From: Apostichopus japonicus
Lineage: Eukaryota > Echinodermata > Holothuroidea > Aspidochirotida > Stichopodidae
Reading direction: 5' to 3'
DNA: 64,000 nucleotides
Assembly (NCBI RefSeq): GCF_037975245.1
Contig: NC_092562.1
Coordinates: 28,597,554 to 28,661,553 of the forward strand
Shown: one piece after another, positions 1 to 14,370 of the stretch
Numbering within the stretch: position 1 is the first letter of the stretch
How the letters are laid out: each line of letters opens with the position of its first letter
Notes under the pieces: model-generated
The model's database searches: none
What the model was told of the DNA's origin: nothing
Seen by the model: the letters and a program-made list of their open reading frames with translations, nothing else
Made by a program: the position numbers and the translations under genes

Positions 1-3000
1 CTTCTGGGCTAGGTCTAGCGAAAGGAGGATCACCCGGATCGAATGTTTGGCTCATCGCTTTGATAAGGCGTCATACTGAAGACAACATACTGAAGACAAA
101 AGTTTGAACTTGGCATCAAGATGGCTTAACTTAGTTCAAGACATACCTTTAGTTGCCACCTGAGGCTTGAAGTTAGATTTGCAAAGACAATCATAGGAAT
201 ATTTCCACTCCCAGAGATGACAACCCTGAGGATCAGAGACCAGACCAGAGCTGATGTTTATTTTTTTACCAGTGGTTTTTAATATTTGTGTAACTTTTTG
301 ATGTGCAATTGGCAATTTAACGGGTGAGTGAAACCATGCTGTCTCCATTTTTTTTACTCTCCCCAATGAGATCAAAGCATAACCGTGCCATAAAGTATTA
401 TTTTAAGCAAGTGTTGTAATAATATTGTAGGGTAAGTGTATCCTAACCCATGTAATATTACTAAAAAATTAGGTCCCGATCGAACAACAATTGCATTTAT
501 TTTTACTAGGCCCTAGTTGCTATCGTATCACTTCCCAATCCCATACTGTGCAGATATATTCTGTTCACTGTTTTACCTCTGTTTGCCTGTCCTGCCCCTT
601 CAATCAATTTTCACCGCCCAGTCCCCCATTCATTAGCCCTTATATTTGTACTTCCCTGTCGCCAACTCCATAGGTTTATTTTTTTCTTGCTAAATTCCAC
701 AGTTCACTATTCACTATTTGTATGTGCATATCGTAAGCCTGTTTGAACTTCAGAGTTTAAACTACACATGCGCAAAGCCTCAAAACCTGATCCAATATTT
801 ACCCTGGGCTCTTTGCAGTGTCTGTAAACAACCAGCTCCACGAAAATTACAGTAACCCAGGGATAGGCTATATCAATAACTTTCTACGAAATATGCATTA
901 AAAAAATCCTTTACATTTGACAATGCAGGAAGTTCAGTAATTTACCCAGGAACCTGTTTTAAAAATTACCAAATTTATTGTATGCATGGTTCACCACAAA
1001 TAAGCATATTCTGAAAATTTTAGTTGAATTGCTTCACAATTGGTCTGATTTTCATTGTGAATTGCTTCCCAATGGGTTTGAAATATTCACTAGAAATGCC
1101 AGTTGTTGCATCTGTACCTGTACTTGAAGTTCCTCTTTTGCATCAAAAAAAGGTTGGTAGATTAGAAACTAGAAAGGGAAATTGTGAACCCCCTTTAGAG
1201 TTGTATATTCAACCTCAACCATTGACAACTAGAGTGATTCAAATGAAAACTAGTCACATTTTTTAACAAGCAGATTTGAGAGCTATGAAATTCATTCAGT
1301 TGCACGCACTGATCAAGGTTTTCAACTCAAAATGGGATGTTTAGATTTGCAGCTACAGCAAGGGGCAGGTCCATTCTTTATTAATTTATAATATAAGACT
1401 ATCATGATATTCCACCCAGTAATGCAATATCTGCCAGAAGTATTTGTTCACAAGCAGAAGATAATTATTGTGTAATGGATTGTTCAGGAATGTTTTGCCA
1501 AAACCAAATAGTGGATAAAGTCATGTGTATTATGTGTACAGAAGCAGTTTAAATGGCATAGTTTGTATATAGGTTATAATAAAGGGTTAGCCTGTCATTT
1601 TCTATGAGTTACTGTGTATGTACATTACCAAAAATGTTATTTACATGTATGCCTTTAATGAAAAAATATAGGAGTTTCATATTGTAGCTACTGTAGGCCT
1701 TTTCTTCATAATAGTACCAACCATTGGCAAATGTGTTTCACTTTGTAGGAAAGAAATACTTATTTTGAGATGTGCAGATGAGTTTTTGCATCTCTCAAAT
1801 GTTTCATATTGATAGGTCAGTATATACCTTTTAAAAAACATGTGTAGATTTATTTGGGTGTGATGTAGCATAAAATTTGCAACTTGTGGGTTTGGCCAAC
1901 AATTTACTCAGCGATTAAAGTTAAATTTATAGTGGATATTAGTGAAATTACTAGTGATTGCTCGAAAAGATTGGAGAGTTGCAAGCAAATCTGCCAAACC
2001 AGTGGTGACATGTGAATACAAGGGGTTGACAGCACCAAAATTAATGCATGTAACTTTTGACTGCATGTTACTTAAATAGCGTACATGTGTGTGCGCACGT
2101 GTGCATGCACACATGTAAGCTATGTGTGCATGTGCATGCAAGTAAAATATTCAGTAATCATCATATCCCGAAATGGCCTACATAAACAAAACCCAGGAGT
2201 AACTTTGAAAACACCCTTTTTGTATTTTTCACTTGTGGTGCAGGTAATGATTTGTTTGTGCAGGTAATTTTTGTTTAACCTACATGCACAGGTGCATGTA
2301 CAATTTTTTTTTTTTGTAATTGGAACACTGGTTGACAGTCACCAGTTTATTACACCTCTGTTTATAGCTCCATGATTACACATTCAAGAAAGAAAACAGC
2401 CTCAGGCCATACCAATTACAGGTCACTACATCAAACCACTATACATCTGTTGCATTCAATTCAATACCATGAATGCCATAATATATTGACAAATCCCAAG
2501 ACTTCTAGTCATTAAAGTTACAGTAAATTCATCAAATCTTTGACATGGCGATATGTGCACCTACTCTAAACAATGGCAGTGAGGGAAGATCTCACCATGA
2601 AATGTATAAATGTCCCAATGCACCAATTAACTCACATATCCATGAATGTAAACACCTGTTCCAACATGCATGACCATAAACATAATACTTTTTATAGAAC
2701 AGGTTTAGCAGATGACTCTTTAGTTCTGTTTCTCGATAGACATAAATTTGGCATCCTAATAACCACATCTTAGATAACAATTATTTTACCTCTGTGTGAA
2801 AGCATCCGTAACTAAAACAGCTATGTAAATTTGTGTACTGGTTTCATCTTAACAAGTTATACGTGCTGGGCAGAAGAGCAATAGAGACACAAATTGCCCT
2901 AGGATTGATTACAGATAAAAGATAAAAGTGAATCTGTGTAAGACTGGCACTGTATACTGCGTGGCACAGTGCAGCACAGTGTAACAGGAACTGGAATAGA

Positions 3001-6000
3001 TACTTACAGTTGGAGTAGTTTTATGTGGTTCGAGTTAGTGTTAATATTTACTAACAGCTGTATGCCGTTCTATGCCATATACTGTGTAAGGTGGGAGAGG
3101 GAAGGGGAAAGGGTAACTACAATGTTCGCTCTACATTAGCAACGTAGGTTTCTGCAGGTTGATATGTACATATGCTTTTATTTTAACCTTTGATTTGGTC
3201 CATGACACTTGCATTTAATAATTTATGTGTAGTGGATTATGTGCAAAGACTTGATGCGTCAAGTATAGTAATGCTCACTTACAGAGACAGCAAATGAATA
3301 TACTGTTATCAGTGTTCTTTCTGACAAAGTAATCTTGAATTTCAAGGTAATGATTCTCATGTCTGCTTTGGTAGAATACTGTACCTAGTTTTGCAGATAC
3401 TTTCCTAGGACTTATATTCCGAGAGCACCATTGGTATTCATGTGTAGCCTTACCCATGGAAAATGGTGACATATTTTTAGTGTGTTTCACAGAACATGAG
3501 TCTTGAAAGTAGAATGCATAAATATGCTATTGTTTAAGTGTAAAATACATTTTAAAAATTTAAGGGTTGGAACAGCCCTTTTCCTTTCATTTACATCAAA
3601 CCTCTCATTGACCAAAAATCTTTCACTTGTATTCTTTTTTATCATATGCTTTTTATATTCATGATGTAAGATCCTTTTATCATGAAATTTGTTTGATGTA
3701 ACTTTGATGTTTACCTACTTCACAAGTTAAAGAGAAATTTGTTCAAAACTTTCTCAAGGCAAGAGGGATGTTATGAAGTGATATTCTACACCCCCCTCCC
3801 ATGTACTTTAAGTTCTTATCAAACAAGATTATCTATTCCTTTGCACTATTGACCTTCAACTTTCCCCTTCTAGTGTAGGGTACTACAGTTCCCAAAATTA
3901 TAGATATACTTTAGAAATTGTTCTGTCCATTTCCCAGATGTATACAGTACTGTAAGGAAGGTTCAGACAAGGAAAATCAACTAAAAATTAGGATAAAGAG
4001 TTGTTTTCATTCTCACTTTGTGATATTTGGACCAGCGAACACTAGAGAATACCCAGAGTTTTAGCAACTGCCCAAAACTGTATGATCTGATCTATTATTT
4101 ACGTCAATGAGTTTCATTCAATCTGGGATCAAACAATACAAGAGAAAACTAATTAATGATAGCCTTTAAACTTTGTTTCTAAACAGATATGCTTGAATTA
4201 CAAATAAAAGTATAAAAAAAAACCCATAATCAATGCATCTAATCAATGCATATACATACATAAACAGAATAATTTGAATTCGCGCAAGTGAACCCTGCAC
4301 TACATTAGATCGAAAAAGACGTGCAATTAAACCAAACTAAACATACTAAATTTCCCGTTACTTCTACATAAAATATCAATACAAGAACAACAACTTACTT
4401 CTTTGGCAGTATACTATAATCACACGCTATAATAACTTCAGACTATCAAGCTTTCCTGAGAAAAAACGGTTAATAGTTCTTACAGTAAACAAATCGACCG
4501 TGAAGGAATGTTGTAATTGTTTCCTGAGCGTGACCGGAAATTAAATGCTAAAATATGATAAATGAAAAGGTTAAATAGAACTGAAGCGTGCAGTAATCCC
4601 GACTGCTCGCAACATCATTCATCAGTGATAAATTTGAAAATGTTCTTTCTGTTCAACATTAGGGTATATTGAACCAGTCACTGTTGAGATGCACATCATG
4701 TGTCCGTCCAAGCTTTTACAACTTTCGGATTGTTTTTCTTGGGATTTATTATTTCTGGAAAGTTAGCAGAATCAATCAGACATATCAATTCCTTTCTTTC
4801 TAAAATGCACACTAAACATCCTTCAAAATAGCCCTCTTACTGACCAACGCGTATGACTCATCACCTGGACCGAAAATCCTGTGGCTCTGTGCGGACAAGT
4901 TGGTTGAACTATTCCATTCATCAGAGGGGGTCTTAAACAGTGTTTCTATAATTAGGATTGCATTAGATTAGTTAATTGGTAATTACTTGCTTCAACATTT
5001 AATGATGCATATTCTACGGTCATTTTCTTTGAAATAATATTAAGTTCAATATAATATGACGTTTGGAAAGCGAATCTCGGCTGTGGCGTTGTAGGTGAAC
5101 ACTGTGCATTGTGTGGCTGTACCCTATTGCAGAGTACAGGATACACATATTACGTAACGGCGTGCCCACCGAAGAAAGCGTAACTTGTATTTTTCTTAGA
5201 AGATATTGGATTGGATTGTACTTGGTCCGATTGAAGATAGTGACCAATGAAAATGAATTTAACATCAATTTAAAGTTATTATATATAAAGAAAAAATACT
5301 TCCCACAACCGTTTGAACTAAATTTGTCAATGAATATTCAAGAGGAAGGTTACGCAAACAAAGTACGGCTATCAAATGGTGATTTTCTTCAGTATTTACT
5401 GTGTGTTATCAATGAGGGTTTTGAGTTTGATATTTATTAACCTTGCATCGTAAATCACCCAAGTCCGGTGGAATTTTAAACTGTATTGTTAAGAAAAGAA
5501 CAGAACTTGAGAGACAACACATTTCTCTGTTTAGTGCAGTTTGAACTAAGTTTTTTCGGTATAAACTTTTCACATTATGGCTGTAGGAAAATGGTCTATA
5601 TGGTTAAGTCATAGGCCTAAAACTGTGGCGGTCGAACTCAGTTCGCGTGCCGCACAGGGAATGGCGCTGAGGAATTGATATGCTTACAATGGTTGTTATG
5701 GGTATGATTTAATGAATTGTTTGTAATCAGTATCTTGAAGTAATTTTACAAAGGACTTTATTGAACTTTTGTTTTACAGAAAAAATGATTTGTGTTGTCA
5801 ATGGAACTCTTTGATCATTTTTTTTTTTGAGTGGGACTTCTTGGAGCATTATAATAAATTTCCCCCGCGGGCAGCGATAATGCCATATTTTTCCAAGCTT
5901 ACAGGTGGTATTTGCCACATAGGCCAATAGTATTGGTGGTATTGTTAACAGGTGATTTGAATTAGTACTTTCAGAGAAATCCCAAGATAAATGTTTTGTT

Positions 6001-7090
6001 GCAATTAATGACCTTTTTTTCCATACAAAATGCAGTAGGCACTAGGCCTAGGCCTTTATAATTAGGCTAGTCCAAAATCGGTCAAATAATGAATCATTGT
6101 TTATCAATGAAGCTCAACCTAGCTCAAATACATATTCATATGAGTGCTCAGCAAAAAGAAAAACAAAATTGTGAAAAAAACCTATCCATACTCCAAACAC
6201 AACTATCTTCTAAGTTTCTGAAGCCCTGACGCGAAACGTTTGGAATTGCCCTAGTACTACCAAGTACTAGGCTAATAGTAATACACGATAATATCAATTA
6301 GGCCTATGATAGGCATAGTTACGTTTTAACTAAGTTAGGCCTAACGTTATGCACAGCCTATAGACCTAACCAGCTTGCGTAATTAGGAGAAAGCCATAAA
6401 TAATAGCCAAGGAGAGTGTGCTTCGAAAATATAATACGGCCGCTTATGCCATTAAATGAACTACACAAATAGTTAACTTACCGTTCTTCCCGCGCCGTGT
6501 GACTCGCACATCTGCATTTGGATGAACTGTATCTAGACATATACTCGATAGACTAGCTAGGCACGATCGAGGTTCGCGTACGTACGTATAGCTGTACTGC
6601 GCGAAGAAGCGTAACGTAATAGAGGGCGGGCTTCTCTTCGGTGCAATAAGATACCGTGCAATACAATATTGGCAATATATCTTCATTTTCGCGATTCATT
6701 GCTTAAAAGAGGCTAATATATTTTTCCTTTGGGTAATATGTTTAAAAGGGTGATTTTATAATAAAGATATACGTATCGATTTTCATTTTAAAGGCCATAA
6801 TCAAAATGTTGCCGAAAGTGCTGTTTATAACACACGCACATATAGCCAGTATCAGAATGCCTATCTTCAATGCTTTCTAATTTACCTAGTTTTTAATTAA
6901 TTTTTATAAATCTTAATAGAAACGAACATTTTTCAACCCCCCTTGACTCGCTTCCAACAATATTTGCAGAATGTAACTCTATCGTTCCAATTTAAAAGGC
7001 AGAACTTAGGGCGACAGTATATATGTTGCCCTAAGTCAAATGGTGCCCTAAGTGCTATTTTTTTCACATGAAATGTTGCCTAACGGTCGG
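1..7090. other. AT-rich region without a supportable gene
   Basis: Both strands were read through. The open frames are short (110 codons or less), lack paired splice signals and have no recognisable motif. The longest, at 5111-5440 on the plus strand (109 codons, AT-rich), looks like a chance frame. Purine and pyrimidine runs, TG/CA-rich stretches (2085-2140) and GGCCTA-type words near 6040-6370 are present. It could be an intron, UTR or intergenic DNA; the sequence does not decide. Confidence 0.5.
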
Positions 7091-7290
<200 letters not shown>

Positions 7291-7621
7291 TATATATGGT
7301 CTATCATGAGAGGTGGAGTTAGGACAGCTAAGCCCGGGTAAACGTTAATCAATGTAAATAAACTATTGGCTTGGGGTGTAAAAGATACGATGGGTTTTAT
7401 CAGTTGTGGTTTCCGCCGCTTGCTTATTTCTGTATCGACATAAACTGTGTCTATTTCCATATTGGTTGTGCATGTGTACAATGGACCGATGCAACGAGAA
7501 TGAACGAATAACGTCAAGGCATTGCTGCGTAGTACACAGTGTATAGCTGCCCGTGTATATCCGCATACATACAGTATAAAGTTTGAGCTGCTTTCTTGAA
7601 GACGTCCAGATAACCGGAAAG

Positions 7622-8182
<561 letters not shown>

Positions 8183-8996
8183 GATATTTTCCTGTACAAT
8201 ATGTCGCAGAAGTAGACAGAGCGAACTTTGTGGTCGGAAGATGAAGTATTCGCATTGCTTGGCATTTGATGCGACGAAAATAATATGTCGAAACATGATG
8301 GGACATGCCGCAACGCTCCAGACATCTGTATGCGTATGGGAGAGAAAGGCTACGGCAGAATGGTCAGCCAAATAAAGTACAAACTGAAAAATTTAAGCTA
8401 GGCTTACTGGCTTCTATTTTATCGATAATCAGGAACATAATATGTAGTAGCCCAACAAACATGTTGCCTAGTTACTAACTCATCAGGCCCATAAAATTTT
8501 ACAATCTAATAGGCCTATATAAAAGAAAAATTTGTAAATCACATACCAAAGAAAAATAAAAGGATAACTAGAATGCCTGCATTCTGGATTCAGTCAAACA
8601 AGAGCCACATCCCACATGTTTGCTAACTTAAAAAGACAAGACTTACAATTGACCATAAAGAATTATTGCTGTGTACATATCCCGATGCGGGAACATGTTT
8701 ATAGACATGAAACCGATGTGCTGAACTTTTTCCCGCCGTTTAGACTGGGTGTCCCCAAGTCAAAATCATGGTCAATGAAGCTCGTAGTAAACGTCCATAT
8801 TAGGGAATATGGGTGGAGTATACATTCGCTATCTTACAGCGTTGATGAATGACGTTTACCAGTTGAAATATGTGATTGGTTAACTGCTATCATCTTAAAA
8901 CATCAAACACAAGTCAACTAGCGACCTAGATACTGACGGAGGACCAGCTGTTTAATAGTGTAGAGCTCGAACTACAATCGTGGCACGGTGCCAATT
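8183..8996. other. unique sequence, no feature seen
   Basis: Moderately AT-rich DNA between the trinucleotide array and the foldback-like element. A 78-codon frame at 8616-8852 has no motif or splice context that would support it. Confidence 0.4.
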
Positions 8997-9867
8997 ATTT
9001 GGGGGTACACGTTGTCAGTCCGGCACGTTTTCAGTCCGAAAATAAAATACACGTTTTGAGTCCGATAAAAACGAGTTTTCAGTCCGACACGTTTTCAGTC
9101 CGAAAATAAAATACATGTTTTTAGTCCGAAAAAACGAGTTTTCAGTCTGACACCTTTTCAGCCCGAAAATAAAATACACGTTTTGAGTCCGATAAAAACG
9201 AGTTTTCAGTCCGACACGTTTTCAGTCCGAAAATAAAATACATGGTTTAAGTCCGAAAAAACGAGTTTTCAGTCTGACACCTTTTCAGTCCGAAAATAAA
9301 ATACACGTTTCCTGTCCGAAATAAAATACACGTTTTAAGTCCGAAAAAACGAGTTTTCAGTCCGTCACATTCTCAGTCCGAAAATAAAATTTACAATTTA
9401 CATGCATCTTGGTGCAGAATAGAGAAGTGTTTCGTCTAAAATAAAAAAAGGTCCCCACTATATGGGTGAAAAAGTAAAAACGTGATATCAAATAATCCCT
9501 GGGCTCAACCCATGCAACAACATGGACAATTAAGTGACTACGCACCATCCATGACATCCTACGACCGAACAAGAACGCAACCGTGCGTGGTGATTACTTG
9601 CCGAAATGATCCCACCTCGCAACTCCCACCTCGCATTCCAGTGTTGTTTATTGGTGATATTATGGCATTAAAACTGCTTTCATTGCCCAACTGAAAACGT
9701 GTATCTCATTTTCGGACTGAAAAACGTGTATTACACGTTTTCATCTGAAAACCGTACTTCATTTTCGGACTGAAAACGTATATTTCATTTTCGGACTGAA
9801 AATGTGTAATTCATTTTCGGACTAAAAACTTGTCGGACTGAGGGGTGTACCCCCCCCCCCCCCCAAT
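8997..9867. mobile_element. foldback-like element with tandem-repeat arms
   Basis: The left arm (about 9010-9395) is a tandem array built on the words CAGTCCGAAAATAAAATAC, CACGTTTT and AAAACGAGTTTT, with a unit of about 64 bp in roughly five variants. The right arm (about 9690-9845) carries the same words inverted, as TTTTCGGACTGAAAACG, in units of about 27 bp. The outer tips are TTTGGGGGTACAC on the left and GTGTACC followed by a C run on the right, so the whole is a long inverted repeat around a 300-bp non-repetitive centre. Long inverted repeats made of short tandem repeats are typical of foldback elements such as Drosophila FB and sea-urchin TU. I did not find a convincing TSD. No transposase is encoded. 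Confidence 0.7.
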
Positions 9868-10874
9868 ATCGGACTTTCAACGAATAGAAGATGGATTTAA
9901 GTTGCGCATAAACTTCTTAGCGATTGTTTAAAAAATTTGTGAAAGCACATGAATTCAAACTGAATAGAGTGGAAATGTACAGTTATTACACATGGAATAG
10001 TTGTAACCACAGTGATCGTTATCAATGGAATATATTTAAGAAAAATGTTACAATTGAAACATATAAATAAGAAAAAATGACTGAGATAAAATTCACGGAT
10101 CAACTTTACAGCAAAAGGATAAACAACCAAGAGTCTTCTGTTCAACTTACTTTCGTCGTGTTACACAAAAACCACGAAAACACAGATGCACTACATATAT
10201 ATGACGGCTCAACGATTTTTTTTTTAAAACATATATAATTTATATTGAATTTCACCGAAAATTAACAAAGAAATTAATCTGTATTCAAACGCGGTATTTG
10301 TCGTGATTACTGCAGGAACTGTATGGATCGTGGGTTATGTCGCCATCTGCTTTGCGAAGATGACGTCACGTTCTCTATTGTTCAAGTATATTTGAAATAT
10401 CCATCCTAAACGATTAAAAATCGTTTCTCTGTCAAACGCATATTTGGAAAATTATTCATTGGTTTTAAGTTAACGTCTAAGGGCTACCAGACAATTCTTT
10501 TAAAGATAGCATACTGTTGTTTAACTGTAGGTGGGGGGGGGGGGGTATCGGGATTTTGGCAGGCCAGCGAGTTTTCGTTTCACGTCATTCAGAATATGGT
10601 CCGAAATAAGCAACAACAAAATAACGGTGAACGAAAGATATGACGTGTTACACTTGTAAGATTTCCCTCGACCATCGTTTGGGTTAGCACTAATATCCCG
10701 CCAATTTGTAAAGTGTAAAAATGATTTATAAACGCTGCTTAGGAGTCATAATTGTACCACGTTATCTTACATCTGATCATAAGGGGATGTACAAAATACT
10801 TTTTCTTCAAATAGTTATGCGTAGGCCTACCAGGTGAGATGAATGTATATTTAGCCAGCATGAATTGATCTAGT
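9868..10874. other. unique sequence with a poly-G tract, no gene seen
   Basis: AT-rich DNA with short random frames. A G run at about 10530-10545 resembles the G tracts of the TIR elements elsewhere in the window, but I could not define an element around it. Confidence 0.4.
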
Positions 10875-10882
10875 AACAAAGG

Positions 10883-12005
10883 CAAGGGCGGCGGAACCGG
10901 GGGGGGGGGCACAGGGGGCACGTACCCCCCACTTTTCCACAGGATAAAAATGTGCCCTTTCTCTACATGAAAAAATGTATTCTTGATCACCTTATTAGGT
11001 CTGCGATATTTCAGTAAGAGATCTAATCCTAATTTAGAAGTATTAATGAATTTCTGTGGGTCAAACTCAAATGTTTACTACCACAAGGCTTCTAACATTC
11101 TGGTGAGTGCCATTAGGCATATGCAAAAAAATCCTAATACATTTCCAAAAGTACATTGCTATATTACATTGTGACTTTGGAATAAGCAGAAGCCATTTAT
11201 AGCCTACTATGAATAATGAGTTTAGTTTTTATATCCCATAACCTATACCCCATCCTTTCTTATTTTGACATGTTTCATGCATGTATCGATCGCGATCTTG
11301 GACTTTATGTTTTCACCTCATGTTTTCTCAAAAGAAAACTTGTTCCTTGTTTCCAATGTGCACATTGGATATTGCAGGCCTAGTATGCATTTTTCATTGA
11401 GGGGTGGGGGCGGTGGCGGAACGTCCATACAGTCAGAGGGGCGGATGCCCCCTGACGGACTCAAATTGACTGCTGGCGCCCTTTTCAGCTTTTAACCAGA
11501 ACCTTATATACAGAGGCTCTGCTTTTTACCATTTTTTACTAATTCGCGATTATTGACTATTTTATTGCGCTCTCAAATATCTATTGACATTTTCACATTT
11601 TTTTGCTGTAATTTTCTGACCAAATGGCGATGACACCTATTTAACCTTCGTTTATCTGCACTAAGCAAGGCCCGGAAAGGCAATCTACCGGCAATCCAGG
11701 GAGTATCTTTACTCAAAAAATTTCTGTACGCTCCGCGCCAACCTGTGGTGGCGCTCCGCTTAGATAGTGTCGAAAGCACCCCCGGCCTACAAACCATTCT
11801 CGCCCCTGACCATTACCCCAAGCTCCGCCACTGATGGGGGGGGGGTGTTGATGGAGTGATGTGTATACGCAAATAAGATAATATAATAAGAGTTCTAAGG
11901 GTACTTAATATAAGGGTGCATCAGTCCAATCGAATTTCTGCAAAGTGCCCTTCGACTCCGGTGCCCCCCCCCCCCCACAGTTTAAAAGTTCTCCCGCCGC
12001 CCTTG
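10883..12005. mobile_element. hAT-like non-autonomous TIR element (CAAGGGCGGCGG family), carrying a nested element
   Basis: Termini CAAGGGCGGCGGAAC and the inverted CCGCCGCCCTTG flank 1.1 kb. The outer 8-mers 10875-10882 (aacaaagg) and 12006-12013 (aacaaaga) match at 7 of 8 positions, as expected for an 8-bp TSD. A second copy lies inverted at about 56789-57401. Long G and C runs sit just inside each terminus. The centre is interrupted by a shorter TIR element (11411-11833). No transposase frame is present, so it would have to move in trans. Confidence 0.75.
11411..11833. mobile_element. nested hAT-like MITE (TGGCGGA-CGTCC family)
   Basis: Begins cggtggcggaacgtcc and ends caagctccgccactg. 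It is clearly homologous to the 401-bp element at 50488-50888, which has a perfect 8-bp TSD. Flanking 8-mers here (ggtggggg and atgggggg) lie in a G run and match only loosely. It contains the conserved hairpin core on the minus strand at about 11721-11768. Confidence 0.72.
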
Positions 12006-12013
12006 AACAAAGA

Positions 12014-12359
12014 TGGAGTGTTCTAGACCTACAAAGCCTAGGCGATGAGGCGAATGTTCGTAAAAGCACACCAAAACCAATACGTTCACTTCGAATACTG
12101 AAAACTCTGTATTAGAATGTAATAACATGAAATGTGCCACCGTAAAGCGTTTAGTCTACACGCCATAACTTCTTTGATGCACTGCAGTGGAATTTCTTGT
12201 TGGCAACTTGCCAAGAAAAGTGTTTACATCTATGTCAAGTCCAATGGTACAGTATAAACAGGTGCGGACATCAAGCTCAACCCAACCATTTTGTGTTAGG
12301 TGTTAAATATTTCTTTTGGGTAAAGTGTGCAAACAGATTTTTTTCCAGAGTTAATTGTT
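12014..12359. other. spacer between TIR elements, no gene seen
   Basis: Unique AT-rich DNA with no repeat copy or open frame that I can support. Confidence 0.35.
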
Positions 12360-12367
12360 GAAACAAT

Positions 12368-12729
12368 CAAGGGCGTAGGAACCGGGGGGGCTGGGGGGCG
12401 CCAGCCCCCCAGTGAAAAATGTGGAGGGGCGGAAGTATCATTCCGCCCCCCACTTTGCAAGTCAAAAAACCCCTTTTTCATTTCCAAATGAGAAAAAAAT
12501 CTCATTTGGAGCACCAAATTGCATCTAAGGCCAGGTGAAAATACAAAATTAAGTTTACAAAATGGAGTGGGTGTTGAAGTGTGCTATATTGCACCAAATT
12601 GCATCTGAGGCCACCTGGAAATGCAAAAAAATCCAAAGGGGAGGGGACACCCCCTCCCCTTAGACCCCTCCCCCAGGCCGGCCATCAGTCTTCAGCCCCC
12701 CCACTCAAAAGTAACTTCCTACGCCACTG
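12368..12729. mobile_element. hAT-like MITE with perfect 8-bp TSD (GGGCGTAGGAA family), copy 1
   Basis: A 362-bp element with termini caagggcgtaggaacc and ttcctacgccactg. It is flanked by identical 8-mers gaaacaat at 12360-12367 and 12730-12737, the signature of hAT-type insertion. A second copy with its own TSD is at 46430-46790. The interior has paired G-rich and C-rich tracts and two diverged copies of a segment around caccaaattgcatct. No coding capacity. Confidence 0.93.
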
Positions 12730-12737
12730 GAAACAAT

Positions 12738-13297
12738 TGTACGCACACAAAGTCGGCATATCTGCTAGATATAATTGATATGATTATATTTAGGTTTTCC
12801 ATTTTATTTTATTTTCATTTTGGAAACTATGAGAGATCTGTTTTAGTCGTACCACTCAAAATAATGCGCTTCAGATACGAACAATGATTTCCCTGCCCAG
12901 TGCATTGACTTTTTCAAAGGTGGTAAACGTTGGCCGTATCGGGAAAGCTAAGGTAGAAAATAGCGTGTGTGTGCTGCTTGAATAATATATACCCCCCCCC
13001 CCCCCCGCGAAAAGACACACTGCATAGCTGTCGATCGCTGCTCGTATTCTCTATTGCAATAACCAGGTTCGGACCTTTTCCAAGGTTTTCCAATCCTGCC
13101 GCTATGCCCGGAGTTAACTCGTTGAAACGCGGGTTCAAAGTGCAAATTGCAGGGCTTATTTGCGGTTACAGTTTTAGCCCCACCTATCCTTACTTGAAGC
13201 AAGACCGCGTTCGTGGATCGTCGGGGAACATGACGCATTTCGGGAATGTGGCGACCGCCGCCCCCCCCCCCCCCCCGAGCATATTTTTTTATGATAA
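12738..13297. other. repeat debris bearing C runs, left flank of the LTR element
   Basis: C runs lie at about 12991-13006 and 13260-13276. The last bases before the LTR (atatttttttatgataa) continue directly after the element at 20881 (cgctagaaaattcg). They match, inverted, the repeat at about 58203-58232. The LTR element therefore landed inside an older TIR-type repeat. Confidence 0.6.
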
Positions 13298-14001
13298 TGA
13301 AGGGACGCGGAGGGGAAGTCGAAGGAAGGGTCAGCCAGCTCGTTAAGATCAGATTCAGAGACAGCAGTATACGATTTCACCAATTTATTCAGTGTAGAAA
13401 ACAGAAAACGTAGAGAACAGGAAAGCATAGAAAGCAGCCCCACGCCAAATATGTCAATTACAAGTTGTGCCCTCGTAGACAGACCTTCACCATCGCACAA
13501 CCGAGTAGCCAAACAGAACCAAAATTAACTCTTTATCATTGTTTTATACTGGAAACGGACAAACTTCTCTTCTCTGATTCTAATAAAGATCATGCTCCTT
13601 GAAATTCCCACATGCAACTCTCACCCATGCCAAGCCAGGAGGGTGCATTAGCATAAACTCAGGCTAACAAGCGCATGGATATTCTTATCATTACATCCAA
13701 ACCCCGTATTACTTCAGAGAATTGACTATAGCACCAAATTATAAGTAATTATAAACATGTATACATAAGAAAAGTAAGAATCAATAGTAAAACAGACTTA
13801 CAGGATGAAATTAAAGTAGTACTACTTTAGCTTAACGATGTACCTACATTAACAAAATAAGGGAAAATGAGGTTGAAGACAAAGAGATTCTGTTGACCAC
13901 ATGCTGCCCACGTGGACCAAGCTATGAATAATTCATGAGCCAGTCAATTACAGAAGAACAATGACATGATTATACTAAGGACCTATTTTCAACTCACTAC
14001 A
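13298..14001 (-). repeat. 3' LTR of the Ty3/Gypsy element
   Basis: A 704-bp direct copy of 20175-20880. Read on the minus strand it carries a TATA-like TATAAAA at 13542-13548 and, about 150 bp downstream, AATAAA at 13384-13389. That is the expected order of U3 promoter and R-region polyadenylation signal. Confidence 0.96.
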
Positions 14002-14370
14002 AACTTCCCCGCATTTAATGACTTATGCCCTCATAGTCACTAAATAAATATAAACTAACAACCAAAAACTAATGTGGTGAACCATGTGTGGAGTCACAGA
14101 ACAGGTTCCCCGCATTTACAAACAACAACTAAACAAATTTGTACTTACATATTACGTACAAGTTGAGAAGTACATAACAATAAGAACTATAAATTTCAAT
14201 ACATGCGTCATAAGGAATACAAGACAACCACTTAATTGTGTAAGACAGAACGTGGAAGATTGCAAGGGTTCGAATGTATACCCTTGGTTTGCCTAGCCGA
14301 ACGGCGGAGTACAACTTGGGGCTCTGCAATTGGGTCTCCTTCTGGCTCATTTTCTGTTGGCCTCCCCTGT
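14002..14370 (-). other. 3' untranslated segment with polypurine tract
   Basis: Between the integrase stop and the 3' LTR. On the minus strand the purine-rich gcggggaag abuts the LTR (about 14003-14011) and is the likely plus-strand primer. The 13-mer ttccccgcattta occurs at 14005-14017 and again at 14106-14118, so the tract is duplicated about 100 bp upstream in element orientation. Confidence 0.7.

Noticed and set aside
5111-5440. 109-codon plus-strand frame
   Set aside because: AT-rich, no motif, no splice signals or codon bias that I can see; frames of this length occur by chance.
14002-14370. Possible env or extra 3' gene in the LTR element
   Set aside because: Only about 370 bp remain between the integrase stop and the LTR, with no long frame.
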